From an uncultured Lachnospiraceae bacterium (lineage in GTDB: Bacteria; Bacillota; Clostridia; Lachnospirales; Lachnospiraceae): DNA of 20,883 bases. Made by a program: the position numbers and the translations under genes. The stretch lies in assembly GCA_910584115.1 (NCBI GenBank), contig CAJTYN010000040.1:1-20883 (forward strand). Direction: 5' to 3'. The notes beneath the pieces are model-generated. The model saw only the letters and a list, made by a program, of their open reading frames with translations. It was not told the origin of the DNA and did not search any database. Shown one piece after another: positions 14,717 to 20,883 of the stretch (the stretch's first letter is position 1; every line of letters begins with the position of its first letter).

Positions 14717-14866
14717 ATGATCAATTACGATGAAGAACTGAAGAAATTTGAGCCGTGCCTGGACGTGGGCGACGCGGAAGATGCGATCTACGATAGAGAG
14801 TTGACAGATGTGATCGATCTTCTCAAAGAGATGATGACGGATATCAACAGAGGCAAGGAGAATTAA
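14717..14866 (+). CDS. Small acidic hypothetical protein (49 aa)
   Basis: This short gene reads MINYDEELKKFEPCLDVG and ends ...MTDINRGKEN, 49 residues in all. AAAGGAG (14701-14707) is nine bases before the ATG, overlapping the end of folC, and the stop is four bases before the ATG of the TPR gene. It therefore fits precisely into the operon, which is the main reason to believe it. It is acidic (many Asp/Glu) and probably largely helical, with one cysteine and no signal peptide or membrane segment. I do not recognise a family. A role linked to the zinc-ribbon/TPR protein next door is possible but only a guess from position. Confidence 0.75.
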   Translation: MINYDEELKKFEPCLDVGDAEDAIYDRELTDVIDLLKEMMTDINRGKEN

Positions 14867-14870
14867 CAGC

Positions 14871-16103
14871 ATGAATTGTATGAACTGCGGTGTCGCCGTC
14901 ATGCCCGGGCTGGATCACTGCAACCGGTGCGGCTGGAATATATCCGTACAGAGAAAAGCCATGTATCTGTCCAGGCTGTACTATAACAGGGGATTGGAGA
15001 AAGCGGGCATCCGGGATCTCTCCGGCGCCATCACCTGCCTGAAACAGAGCCTGAAGTTCTATAAGGGCAACATCCAGGCGCGGAACCTATTGGGTCTGGT
15101 CTATTTTGAGACGGGTGAAGTGGTATCGGCCTTGAGTGAGTGGGTCATCAGCAAGAACATATCACCGGATAACAATCTGGCGGAGACATACATCGGCAAG
15201 CTGCAGGCCAATCCCAATAAACTGGAGAACATCAACCAGACCATACGCAAATACAACCAGGCCCTTGAGTACTGCAGGGAGGGCCATGAGGACATGGCGG
15301 CCATCCAGCTCAAGAAAGTGCTGGCCCAGAATCCGAAGCTGATCAAGGGGTATCACCTCCTTGCGCTCTTGCAGATCCGTGAGGGGGCTTATACGAGGGC
15401 ACGCAAGACACTGCGCAAAGCGGCGAAGATCGACAAGACCAACACGACCACCCTGCGTTTCCTGCGGGAAGTGGATCTGCAGACAGGGATGGTCACGAAC
15501 CTGGATAAAAAAGAGCGTGGGAAGAGACAGGAGCTGGATCCGGCGGTGGCCGGTTATGTGTTCCGTTCCGGCAATGACACCGTGATCCAGCCGCCGGCAT
15601 TTAAGGAGAGCTCCATGTGGGGAACACTGGTCACACTGGGGATCGGGATCCTGGTGGGGATCGCGGCCGTCTGGTTCCTGGTCATCCCGGACAAGACCCA
15701 GAAGGTGCTCCAGTCCGCCAATAAGCAGGTCCTGTTATACGGGGACCAGCTGGCGACCCGGGACGCGCGGATCACCGAGCTGGAGGCGCAGCTGGAAGAT
15801 TCCCAGGTCAGTTCCAACGACACGCAGCAGCAGTCCCAGCAGGCCGCCAAGAAGGTGACGGACTATGACAAACTGGTGCAGGCGGTCAATCTCTTCAACG
15901 GATCGGAGCTGCCCGCGGCGGCCAGTATCTTAGCCGAAGTGGACGCGGGAAACCTCTCCGAACAGGCGGGATCCCTCTACCAGATGCTCCGGCAGAACCT
16001 GGCAGAGTACATGCCGGCGGATGCGGAAGATCAGGAAACAGGCCAGACTGACCAAGGCGGCATGCAAGGAGAAGCCATGGATCCCGGCATGGCAGGGTAT
16101 TGA
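14871..16103 (+). CDS. Zinc-ribbon, TPR and single-pass membrane protein
   Basis: A 410-residue protein of unknown function. The N-terminus has C3, C6, C17 and C20 in a zinc-ribbon pattern (CMNCGVAVMPGLDHCNRCGW). Residues ~30-210 are TPR-like helical repeats (GAITCLKQSLKFYKGNIQAR, AIQLKKVLAQNPKLIKGYHL, ARKTLRKAAKIDKTN). One membrane helix lies at about 250-270 (TLVTLGIGILVGIAAVWFLV), then a Gln/Ser-rich coiled coil (~285-335) and a short helical tail rich in Asp/Gln/Gly/Met. The predicted layout is zinc ribbon and TPR in the cytoplasm, with the coiled coil outside. AAGGAG (14855-14860) sets the start. It ends the folC unit and lies just before the spoIIA operon, so a link to sporulation or envelope assembly is possible but not shown. 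Confidence 0.8.
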   Translation: MNCMNCGVAVMPGLDHCNRCGWNISVQRKAMYLSRLYYNRGLEKAGIRDLSGAITCLKQSLKFYKGNIQARNLLGLVYFETGEVVSALSEWVISKNISPDNNLAETYIGKLQANPNKLENINQTIRKYNQALEYCREGHEDMAAIQLKKVLAQNPKLIKGYHLLALLQIREGAYTRARKTLRKAAKIDKTNTTTLRFLREVDLQTGMVTNLDKKERGKRQELDPAVAGYVFRSGNDTVIQPPAFKESSMWGTLVTLGIGILVGIAAVWFLVIPDKTQKVLQSANKQVLLYGDQLATRDARITELEAQLEDSQVSSNDTQQQSQQAAKKVTDYDKLVQAVNLFNGSELPAAASILAEVDAGNLSEQAGSLYQMLRQNLAEYMPADAEDQETGQTDQGGMQGEAMDPGMAGY

Positions 16104-16142
16104 TAAATGGATGATGAACAACTGATAAACCTCGAAAGTAGA

Positions 16143-16174
16143 GGATGCGCACAAAAAGGAGGCGCATCCTTTTT
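16143..16174 (+). terminator. Terminator-like hairpin just upstream of spoIIAA
   Basis: GGATGCGC (16143-16150) and GCGCATCC (16162-16169) pair perfectly over 8 bp, followed by five T (16170-16174). It should end the folC-TPR transcript. The 11-base loop and right arm contain AAAAAGGAGG (16153-16162), identical to the ribosome site of spoIIAA at 16192-16201. Confidence 0.75.
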
Positions 16175-16207
16175 GCGTATCAGACGATGATAAAAAGGAG
16201 GTCTTGT

Positions 16208-16537
16208 ATGGAACAAGAATATCGGATCGAGGGAGTCAGCCTGACGGTGCAGATGCCTGCGGAGCTGGATCACCCAAACGCGGAGCGGCTGAAGAAAGAG
16301 ACGGATTATTATCTGGAAAATTATCACATCCAGCATATCATCTTTGATTTCAGCAAGACTGATTTTATGGACAGTTCCGGGATCGGCGTGGTCGCCGGCC
16401 GGTATCGTCTGCTGAACCTGCGGGGCGGGAGCATGGAGGCTGTCCATGTGAGCGAGAGGATCGACAAGATCCTCCATCTGTCCGGCATGCATAAGATCAT
16501 GGAGATCCACAGGGAGGAGAAGAAAGATGGGCAATAA
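16208..16537 (+). CDS. spoIIAA: Anti-sigma F factor antagonist SpoIIAA
   Basis: A 109-residue STAS-domain protein. When unphosphorylated in the forespore it binds SpoIIAB and frees sigma-F. The signature FDFSKTDFMDSSGIGVVAGR contains the phosphorylatable serine, S57 here, equivalent to Ser58 of B. subtilis. The start is ATG 16208, seven bases after AAAAAGGAG; the open frame extends upstream to 16145, but that part runs through the hairpin and has no ribosome site. spoIIAB begins inside its last codons (11-base overlap). A sigma-H promoter is expected for this operon from work in other spore formers, but I could not find a convincing one between the hairpin and the gene. Confidence 0.97.
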   Translation: MEQEYRIEGVSLTVQMPAELDHPNAERLKKETDYYLENYHIQHIIFDFSKTDFMDSSGIGVVAGRYRLLNLRGGSMEAVHVSERIDKILHLSGMHKIMEIHREEKKDGQ

Positions 16538-16964
16538 AAAAGATACAGAAAATGAAATGGTCATCGAGTTCGACGGCCGCCCCAGCAACGAAGGGTTCGC
16601 CCGGGTGGCGCTGGCGGCGTTCTGCACCCAGTTAAATCCCACTCTGGAAGAGGTGGCCGACATAAAGACTGCGCTCTCAGAGGCCATCACCAACGCCATC
16701 ATCCACGGCTATGAAGGTGAGGTACATAAGATACGCATAGAATGCAGGATAAAAGAGAACACCATTTACGTGACGGTAAAAGATACAGGAAAAGGCATCG
16801 CGGACATCGAAAGAGCCATGCAGCCCATGTACACCACCAAGCCGGAGCTGGAGCGCTCAGGGATGGGATTTGTATTCATGGAGGCATTTATGGACCGGGT
16901 GCGGGTGGAATCCACGCCGGGGCAGGGGACCGCTGTACACATGGAGAAGATCATAGGGAGGTAG
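16527..16964 (+). CDS. spoIIAB: Anti-sigma F factor and serine kinase SpoIIAB
   Basis: A 145-residue GHKL-type protein that holds sigma-F inactive and phosphorylates SpoIIAA. The N box is SEAITNAIIHGYE (E52, N56), the G1 box is VKDTGKGIAD (D86), and the G2 region SGMGFVFMEAF (from ~111) forms the ATP lid. Length and motif spacing match the family. The gene starts inside spoIIAA, using the AGGAGAAGAAAG-type purine run there, and stops two bases before the GTG of sigF. All three proteins are therefore made from one message in a coupled way, which suits a partner-switching set that needs balanced amounts. Confidence 0.97.
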   Translation: MGNKKDTENEMVIEFDGRPSNEGFARVALAAFCTQLNPTLEEVADIKTALSEAITNAIIHGYEGEVHKIRIECRIKENTIYVTVKDTGKGIADIERAMQPMYTTKPELERSGMGFVFMEAFMDRVRVESTPGQGTAVHMEKIIGR

Positions 16965-16966
16965 AT

Positions 16967-17686
16967 GTGAAAGAGGACCGTACTCTAGCCTTGATCGGGC
17001 AGGCACACCAGGGGGATAAAGCGGCGAGGGATACCTTGTTCGAGGAAAACATCGGTCTGATCTGGAGCGTGGTCAAGCGGTTCCGTAACAGGGGCGTGGA
17101 AATGGACGATCTGTTCCAGATCGGGAGCATCGGTCTGTTAAAAGCGGTGGATCATTTCGACCTGGAGCATAAGGTGCGGTTTTCGACCTATGCCGTCCCG
17201 ATGATCGCCGGCGAGATCAAACGGTTCCTGCGGGACGACGGCATGATCCGGGTCAGCCGCTCATTAAAAGAGATCGCCTATAAAGCATACATGGTGCGGG
17301 AACGCCTGGAAAAAGAGCTGGGGCGGGAACCGGCCATCGAGGAGATCGCGGCCGGGGCCGGGGTCACGCCGGAAGAGCTGGTGATGGCCACCGAGGCCGC
17401 CGCGGAGGTGGAGTCCCTGCAGCAGGTGATCTACCAGGGGGACGGGATGGACATATCCCTCCAGGATAAATTGACAGAAAAAGGAAACGACCAGGAGCGG
17501 ATGCTGGACAGGCTCCTGTTGGAAGAGATCCTCCAGTATCTGGAACCGGACGAGCGGAGACTGATCTACATGCGGTACTTCCAGGACATGACCCAGACCC
17601 AGATCGCGAAACGGCTGGGCGTGTCCCAGGTACAAGTCTCGCGGATGGAGAAAAAGATATTGAAGATCATGCGGGGGAGATTATGA
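16967..17686 (+). CDS. sigF: RNA polymerase sporulation sigma factor SigF (SpoIIAC)
   Basis: A 239-residue sigma-70 family factor that directs the first forespore-specific transcription. Region 2 is MDDLFQIGSIGLLKAVDHFD through VRFSTYAVPMIAGEIKRFLR; region 3 includes the REPAIEEIA segment; region 4 has the helix-turn-helix QTQIAKRLGVSQVQVSRMEK near the C-terminus. GTG 16967 is chosen as start because GGGAGG (16956-16961) is five bases upstream; the overlapping ATG at 16965 stops at once. The resulting N-terminus VKEDRTLALIGQAHQGD aligns with known sigma-F. The open frame extends upstream across spoIIAB, but that is only a shadow. It is slightly shorter than the 255-residue B. subtilis protein. 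Confidence 0.96.
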   Translation: MKEDRTLALIGQAHQGDKAARDTLFEENIGLIWSVVKRFRNRGVEMDDLFQIGSIGLLKAVDHFDLEHKVRFSTYAVPMIAGEIKRFLRDDGMIRVSRSLKEIAYKAYMVRERLEKELGREPAIEEIAAGAGVTPEELVMATEAAAEVESLQQVIYQGDGMDISLQDKLTEKGNDQERMLDRLLLEEILQYLEPDERRLIYMRYFQDMTQTQIAKRLGVSQVQVSRMEKKILKIMRGRL

Positions 17687-17709
17687 TCTCTATGAACTGA
17701 TCATTTATG

Positions 17710-17738
17710 GAATAAGATCCCTTTTTTTCGGTACACTA
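17710..17738 (+). promoter_or_regulatory. Forespore (sigma-G type) promoter candidate for spoVA
   Basis: GAATA (17710-17714), 17 bases, then TACACTA (17732-17738) resembles the sigma-G pattern of gHATR and CATnnTA: a full -35 match and three of five fixed -10 positions. In B. subtilis the spoVA operon is sigma-G dependent, so this is the expected signal. A perfect inverted repeat (TACACT, AGAG, AGTGTA; 17732-17747) overlaps the -10 and the likely start site. Confidence 0.5.
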
Positions 17739-17770
17739 GAGAGTGTATAAAGGAAAGAGGGATTTTTTAT

Positions 17771-18400
17771 ATGAGTGATACTTTGTATATACAGACGGAC
17801 CTGAACGTGGAGGTGGACCATGCGCGCGTGTATCTGCAGGATGTGGCAAAACTATCCGGCAGCAACAGCAAGATCGTGGACAAGTGCCGGGTGCTGCCGG
17901 TGGCGGACCTGACGGCGGAGCAGCCGGGCCGGTATGTTGTCTCCATGATCGATATCATCCATGATATCCAGAAAAAAGAACCAGATCTGGAAGTGACGCA
18001 TATCGGTGAGCCTTCGTTCATCGTCACCTATGAGCGGGACAAACATAAACATGCGTTCTTCAGTTGGGCAAAGACGGCGTTTGTGTGCCTGATCTCCTTT
18101 TTCGGCACGGCCTTCTCGATCATGACATTTAACACGGATGTGGATATCAACAGATTATTTGCCCAGATCTACGAGCAGATGACGGGAGAACCCGCGCCGG
18201 GGTTCAGCATCCTGGAGATCACCTATTCCCTGGGGATCGGGCTGGGTGTCCTGTTCTTTTTTAATCATTTTGGGAGCAAGAAGATCACGCAGGATCCGAC
18301 GCCCATGCAGGTGCAGATGCGTCTGTACGAGGACGACGTGAACAATACGATCATCGAGGATATCAACCGGGAGGACGCGCAAAAATGTGGACACAGATAG
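17771..18400 (+). CDS. spoVAA: Stage V sporulation protein AA
   Basis: A 209-residue SpoVAA, a component of the forespore inner-membrane system that takes up Ca-dipicolinic acid during sporulation and releases it at germination. The N-terminal ~95 residues form a soluble domain (YIQTDLNVEVDHARVYLQDV). A membrane helix at about 100-120 (AKTAFVCLISFFGTAFSIMTF) and a second at about 149-168 (ITYSLGIGLGVLFFFNHF) follow. A ribosome site, AAAGAGGG (17754-17761), is nine bases before the ATG. It is the first gene after the candidate forespore promoter, and its last 16 bases overlap spoVAB. Confidence 0.95.
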   Translation: MSDTLYIQTDLNVEVDHARVYLQDVAKLSGSNSKIVDKCRVLPVADLTAEQPGRYVVSMIDIIHDIQKKEPDLEVTHIGEPSFIVTYERDKHKHAFFSWAKTAFVCLISFFGTAFSIMTFNTDVDINRLFAQIYEQMTGEPAPGFSILEITYSLGIGLGVLFFFNHFGSKKITQDPTPMQVQMRLYEDDVNNTIIEDINREDAQKCGHR

Positions 18401-18798
18401 GGATGGGCTTTCTGGGGCTGTGCGCCGGGGGCGTCGTAGCCAGCGCGGCGGTGGCGTTTCTGATCGGGCTGGGGATCATCCCCCGTTATGCGGGCATCAC
18501 CCACACGGCGGATCGGATCTTATTATACGAAGATACGATGATGCTGGGGGCGCTGGCGGGAAATGTATTCTACGTATTTCACCTGCGTATCCCGCTGGGG
18601 CCGTGGGGACTGGGGGCGTACGGGCTGTTCGCGGGGATCTTCCTGGGGGGATGGATCCTGGCGCTGGCAGAGATGGCGGATATCTTCCCGGTGGTCGCCC
18701 GGCGGATAAAGCTGCAGCACGGGATCCCTGTGGTGGTCGTGGCGATCGCCCTGGGAAAGATCGTGGGATCTTTGTGGTTTTTCTATAAAGGATGGTAG
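18385..18798 (+). CDS. spoVAB: Stage V sporulation protein AB
   Basis: A 137-residue membrane protein with four hydrophobic helices and short loops (GMGFLGLCAGGVVASAAVAF, LGALAGNVFYVFHL, GLGAYGLFAGIFLGGWILAL and a C-terminal helix ending WFFYKGW). Sequence and position identify it as SpoVAB of the dipicolinic acid channel system. GGGAGG (about 18370-18375) within spoVAA serves as ribosome site. The overlapping frame from 18387 is open by chance and is not a gene. Confidence 0.94.
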   Translation: MWTQIGMGFLGLCAGGVVASAAVAFLIGLGIIPRYAGITHTADRILLYEDTMMLGALAGNVFYVFHLRIPLGPWGLGAYGLFAGIFLGGWILALAEMADIFPVVARRIKLQHGIPVVVVAIALGKIVGSLWFFYKGW

Positions 18799-18824
18799 GA
18801 TATACACAAAAAAGGAGGAGGCAT

Positions 18825-19292
18825 ATGCCGGATATACAGACACAGAAGAAACAAAAAGAGTACGAAGAATATGTCAAACAGGTGACGCCCACCCACAGCC
18901 TGCCGCTCAACATGGCCCGAGCGTTCCTGATCGGAGGGCTGATCTGTGCGGTGGGGCAGCTGATCATGAACCTGTGCCTGGGGTACGGGCTGGGGGAAAA
19001 GGAGGCGGGTTCCTGGACGTCGGGGACCTTGATCTTGATCAGCGTGCTGCTGACCGGGTGGAACATCTACCCGAAGCTGGCCAAATTCGGCGGGGCAGGG
19101 TCCCTGGTGCCGATCACCGGTTTCGCCAATTCAGTGGCGGCTTCGGCGATCGAATTTCAGAAGGAAGGTCAGGTCATGGGTATCGGCTGCAAGATCTTCA
19201 CGATCGCCGGGCCGGTCATCCTGTTCGGGATCTTTTCCAGCTGGATCTTAGGGATCGTCTATTGGGTGCTGAAGATCACAGGTGTCATGTGA
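18825..19292 (+). CDS. spoVAC: Stage V sporulation protein AC
   Basis: A 155-residue integral membrane protein. In Bacillus, SpoVAC behaves as a mechanosensitive channel and is central to dipicolinic acid movement. Motifs include ARAFLIGGLICAVGQL, FGGAGSLVPITGFANSV and a hydrophobic C-terminus. ATG 18825 is preceded by AAAGGAGGAGG and gives a length close to that of the B. subtilis protein; the longer open frame from 18792 begins inside the end of spoVAB and has no ribosome site. The GGLICA..Q and F.GAG..VP..GF.N motifs recur in spoVAE downstream, showing that the two are paralogues. Confidence 0.96.
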   Translation: MPDIQTQKKQKEYEEYVKQVTPTHSLPLNMARAFLIGGLICAVGQLIMNLCLGYGLGEKEAGSWTSGTLILISVLLTGWNIYPKLAKFGGAGSLVPITGFANSVAASAIEFQKEGQVMGIGCKIFTIAGPVILFGIFSSWILGIVYWVLKITGVM

Positions 19293-19324
19293 AGTCATTT
19301 TCTAAAGAGAAAGGGGTGTTGTGT

Positions 19325-20353
19325 ATGGACGGACAGACAGCCGGAGCGCAGAGTATACGATTTAACGCGCCTGTTTCGATCGTGAGCGGCGCATCCATCG
19401 TGGGAAAGAAGGAAGGCGAGGGGCCGCTGAGGGACGCGTTCGACCTGATCGGGGAGGATCCCATGTTCGGGACGGATTCCTGGGAGGCGGCGGAGAGCAC
19501 GCTGCAGAAAGAAACGGCCGGTCTGGCCATCGCAAAAGCGGGCCTGAAAAACTGGCAGATCAGGGCTATCTACGCCGGGGACCTGCTGGCCCAGTCCGTG
19601 GCGTCGTCCTTCGGGATCGCGGAACTGGGCATCCCGGTCTACGGCCTGTACGGGGCCTGCTCCACCATGGGGGAAGCCCTCTCCCTGGGCGCCATGGCGG
19701 TGGCAGGCGGATACGGAGAGTATGTGCTGGCGCTCACATCCAGCCATTTCGCCAGCGCGGAGAAAGAATTCCGCTTCCCTCTGGCATACGGGAACCAGCG
19801 GCCCTTGTCGGCCACTTGGACGGTGACGGGCAGCGGGGCCTGCGTACTGGGGCGAAAGGATGCAAAGGCGCAGATCGCGGGAGTGACCACCGGGAAGATC
19901 GTGGATTATGGGCTGAAAGATCCGCTGAACATGGGCGCCTGCATGGCCCCGGCGGCCTGCGATACCATTTACCAGAACTTCATGGACTTTAACAGGATGC
20001 CGGAGGATTATGACCAGATCATAACCGGGGATCTGGGAAAAGTGGGGCAGCAGATCCTCTGGGACCTGTTGGCGGAAAAAGGCTATGATATAAGCGGGCG
20101 GCATATGGACTGCGGCCTGAAGATCTACGACGGGAAGACGCAGGATACACATTCCGGCGGCAGCGGGTGCGGCTGTGCGGCTACGGTCTTCGTCTCTTAC
20201 GTCCTGCCGAAGATCGAGTCGGGGGAATGGAAAAGGGTGCTCTTCGTGCCCACAGGGGCGCTGATGTCGAAAGTGAGCTTTAACGAAGGCCAGAGCGTGC
20301 CGGGCATCGCCCACGGTGTGGTGGTGGAGAGCGCCGGGAAAGGAGAGGGATGA
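19325..20353 (+). CDS. spoVAD: Stage V sporulation protein AD
   Basis: A 342-residue soluble protein with a thiolase/ketoacyl-synthase-like fold. In Bacillus it binds dipicolinic acid and sits on the inner membrane with the other SpoVA proteins. Characteristic segments are APVSIVSGASIVGKKEGEGP, EDPMFGTDSWEAAES, YGLYGACSTMGEALSLGAM, TSSHFASAEKEFRFPLAYG and STWTVTGSGACVL-like. ATG 19325 is preceded at eight bases by AAAGGGG; the frame is open upstream but only as a shadow of spoVAC. The length matches the 338-residue B. subtilis homologue. The stop overlaps the start of spoVAE. Confidence 0.96.
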   Translation: MDGQTAGAQSIRFNAPVSIVSGASIVGKKEGEGPLRDAFDLIGEDPMFGTDSWEAAESTLQKETAGLAIAKAGLKNWQIRAIYAGDLLAQSVASSFGIAELGIPVYGLYGACSTMGEALSLGAMAVAGGYGEYVLALTSSHFASAEKEFRFPLAYGNQRPLSATWTVTGSGACVLGRKDAKAQIAGVTTGKIVDYGLKDPLNMGACMAPAACDTIYQNFMDFNRMPEDYDQIITGDLGKVGQQILWDLLAEKGYDISGRHMDCGLKIYDGKTQDTHSGGSGCGCAATVFVSYVLPKIESGEWKRVLFVPTGALMSKVSFNEGQSVPGIAHGVVVESAGKGEG

Positions 20354-20709
20354 TGGACTATCTTCATGCATTTTGGGTAGGCGGGCTGATCTGTGCGCTG
20401 GTCCAGATCCTGCTGGATAAGACGAAACTGATGCCGGGCCGGGTCATGGTCCTGCTGGTGTGTTCCGGCGCGGTCTTGAGCGCCGTGGGCATCTACGGCC
20501 CGCTGGTGGATTTCGCCGGGGCCGGGGCCAGCGTGCCGTTGCTGGGATTTGGCAATGTGCTGTGGGAAGGGATGAAAAAAGCTGTGGACGACAACGGATT
20601 CATCGGGCTGTTCATGGGCGGGTTCACCGCCTGTGCCGTGGGTGTGTCGGCGGCGCTGATCTTCTCATATCTGGCCAGCCTGGTGTTCAAGCCGAAGATG
20701 AAAGAATGA
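20350..20709 (+). CDS. spoVAE: Stage V sporulation protein AE (SpoVAEb type)
   Basis: A 119-residue membrane protein matching SpoVAEb in length and motifs: FWVGGLICALVQILLDK at the start, GPLVDFAGAGASVPLLGFGN in the middle, and ALIFSYLASLVFKPK at the end. It is part of the dipicolinic acid channel and a paralogue of SpoVAC. Two adjacent ATG codons exist. The first (20350) overlaps the spoVAD stop as ATGA; the second (20353) is seven bases from AGGAG (20341-20345) and may be the real start, giving 118 residues. A terminator follows 11 bases after the stop, so the operon ends here without spoVAEa or spoVAF. Confidence 0.95.
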   Translation: MMDYLHAFWVGGLICALVQILLDKTKLMPGRVMVLLVCSGAVLSAVGIYGPLVDFAGAGASVPLLGFGNVLWEGMKKAVDDNGFIGLFMGGFTACAVGVSAALIFSYLASLVFKPKMKE

Positions 20710-20720
20710 GGGTGAGAGAG

Positions 20721-20750
20721 AACCTCCGGTCTGTGTGCCGGGGGTTTTTT
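20721..20750 (+). terminator. Rho-independent terminator of the spoVA operon
   Basis: AACCTCCGG (20721-20729) pairs with CCGGGGGTT (20738-20746) through nine positions, with one G-U pair, around an 8-base loop. The T run continues to 20750. It cleanly closes the spoVA operon. Confidence 0.9.
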
Positions 20751-20765
20751 GTGACTACAGATTCA

Positions 20766-20794
20766 ATGACAGGCCATGTGGATCCCTTTAGAAT
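20766..20794 (+). promoter_or_regulatory. Sigma-A promoter for the gene at the right edge
   Basis: ATGACA (20766-20771), a 17-base spacer and TAGAAT (20789-20794) each match the consensus at five of six bases. Transcription would start near 20801. A small GGGCA/TGCCC hairpin (20803-20816) lies in the ~50-base leader before the ribosome site. Confidence 0.6.
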
Positions 20795-20852
20795 AAGGAT
20801 AAGGGCAGTCTTGCCCGCTGTGTAAAGAGATGATAAGATAAGGAGGAGGCAC

Positions 20853-20883
20853 ATGGGAGATCTTTTGATGAAGCCGAAGATAG
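20853..20883 (+). CDS. Start of an unidentified gene, cut by the window end
   Basis: AAGGAGGAGG (20840-20849) is followed by ATG at 20853, reading MGDLLMKPKI before the window ends. The strong ribosome site and the promoter upstream support a real gene. Ten residues are too few to name a family. Because a terminator separates it from spoVAE, it is probably not part of the spoVA operon. Confidence 0.6.
   Translation, partial: MGDLLMKPKI

Noticed and set aside
16145..16207. N-terminal extension of spoIIAA from ATG 16145
   Set aside because: It would be translated from inside the hairpin with no ribosome site. ATG 16208 has a strong one and gives the normal family length.
16742..16966. N-terminal extension of sigF across spoIIAB
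   Set aside because: It is a shadow of spoIIAB in another frame. GTG 16967 has a well-spaced ribosome site and gives the expected sigma-F N-terminus.
19295..20371. 358-codon minus-strand open frame inside spoVAD
   Set aside because: It is antisense to spoVAD and rich in His/Arg/Gln; no ribosome site or family.
20812..20840. TTGCCC-17-TAAGAT as a promoter for the last gene
   Set aside because: The start of transcription would fall inside or after the ribosome site. The promoter at 20766-20794 fits better.

Overview
The window looks like a chromosomal segment of a spore-forming, low-G+C-phylum but fairly GC-rich Clostridia member, most likely Lachnospiraceae-like. The evidence is a spoIIA-sigF block followed by a spoVA operon, strong AGGAGG ribosome sites, sigma-A type promoters, and secreted proteins with Ser/Pro repeats and Ig/FN3-like domains. 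The family assignment is an inference from gene content and protein style; no ribosomal marker is present.

Layout. Bases 1-508 carry no convincing complete gene. They hold an AT-rich stretch with a good promoter and then a clear 3' fragment of a tRNA-Asn gene (320-380) with its own terminator (390-424). The 5' half of the tRNA is missing, which looks like the distal junction of an element integrated at a tRNA gene and lying to the left. Next come a DUF6470-like gene (509-1075, +) and, convergent to it, a two-gene minus-strand operon (3248-1165): a ferredoxin-ASKHA ATPase of the corrinoid-activator type and a Cys-rich DUF2284 protein.

Bases 3340-8548 form a three-gene plus-strand operon: a secreted protein with an eight-fold SPSPS(A/V)N(A/V) repeat and Ig/FN3-like C-terminal domains, an ABC ATPase, and an 1131-residue FtsX-type permease with a coiled coil of about 315 residues. 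valS then has its own promoter and no room for a T-box leader. It is followed closely by a lipoteichoic-acid-synthase-like membrane sulfatase.

A further promoter at 13343-13370 drives folC, a 49-aa small ORF (14717-14866) and a zinc-ribbon/TPR/single-pass membrane protein, ending at a hairpin (16143-16174). Bases 16208-17686 are spoIIAA-spoIIAB-sigF: the anti-sigma antagonist, the anti-sigma kinase, and the first forespore sigma factor. Bases 17771-20709 are spoVAA-AB-AC-AD-AE, which encode the forespore inner-membrane channel for Ca-dipicolinic acid. A forespore-type promoter candidate lies just upstream and a terminator just after. This order matches the known Bacillus arrangement of spoIIA next to spoVA, but spoVAEa and spoVAF are not seen before the terminator. 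A new gene begins at 20853 and runs off the window.

Most of the window is well-known core biology. The less ordinary parts are the tRNA-Asn scar, the repeat protein/ABC/coiled-coil permease operon, the orphan corrinoid-activator pair, the hairpin with a duplicated ribosome site before spoIIAA, and the small ORF. I did not see a convincing wholly new system.
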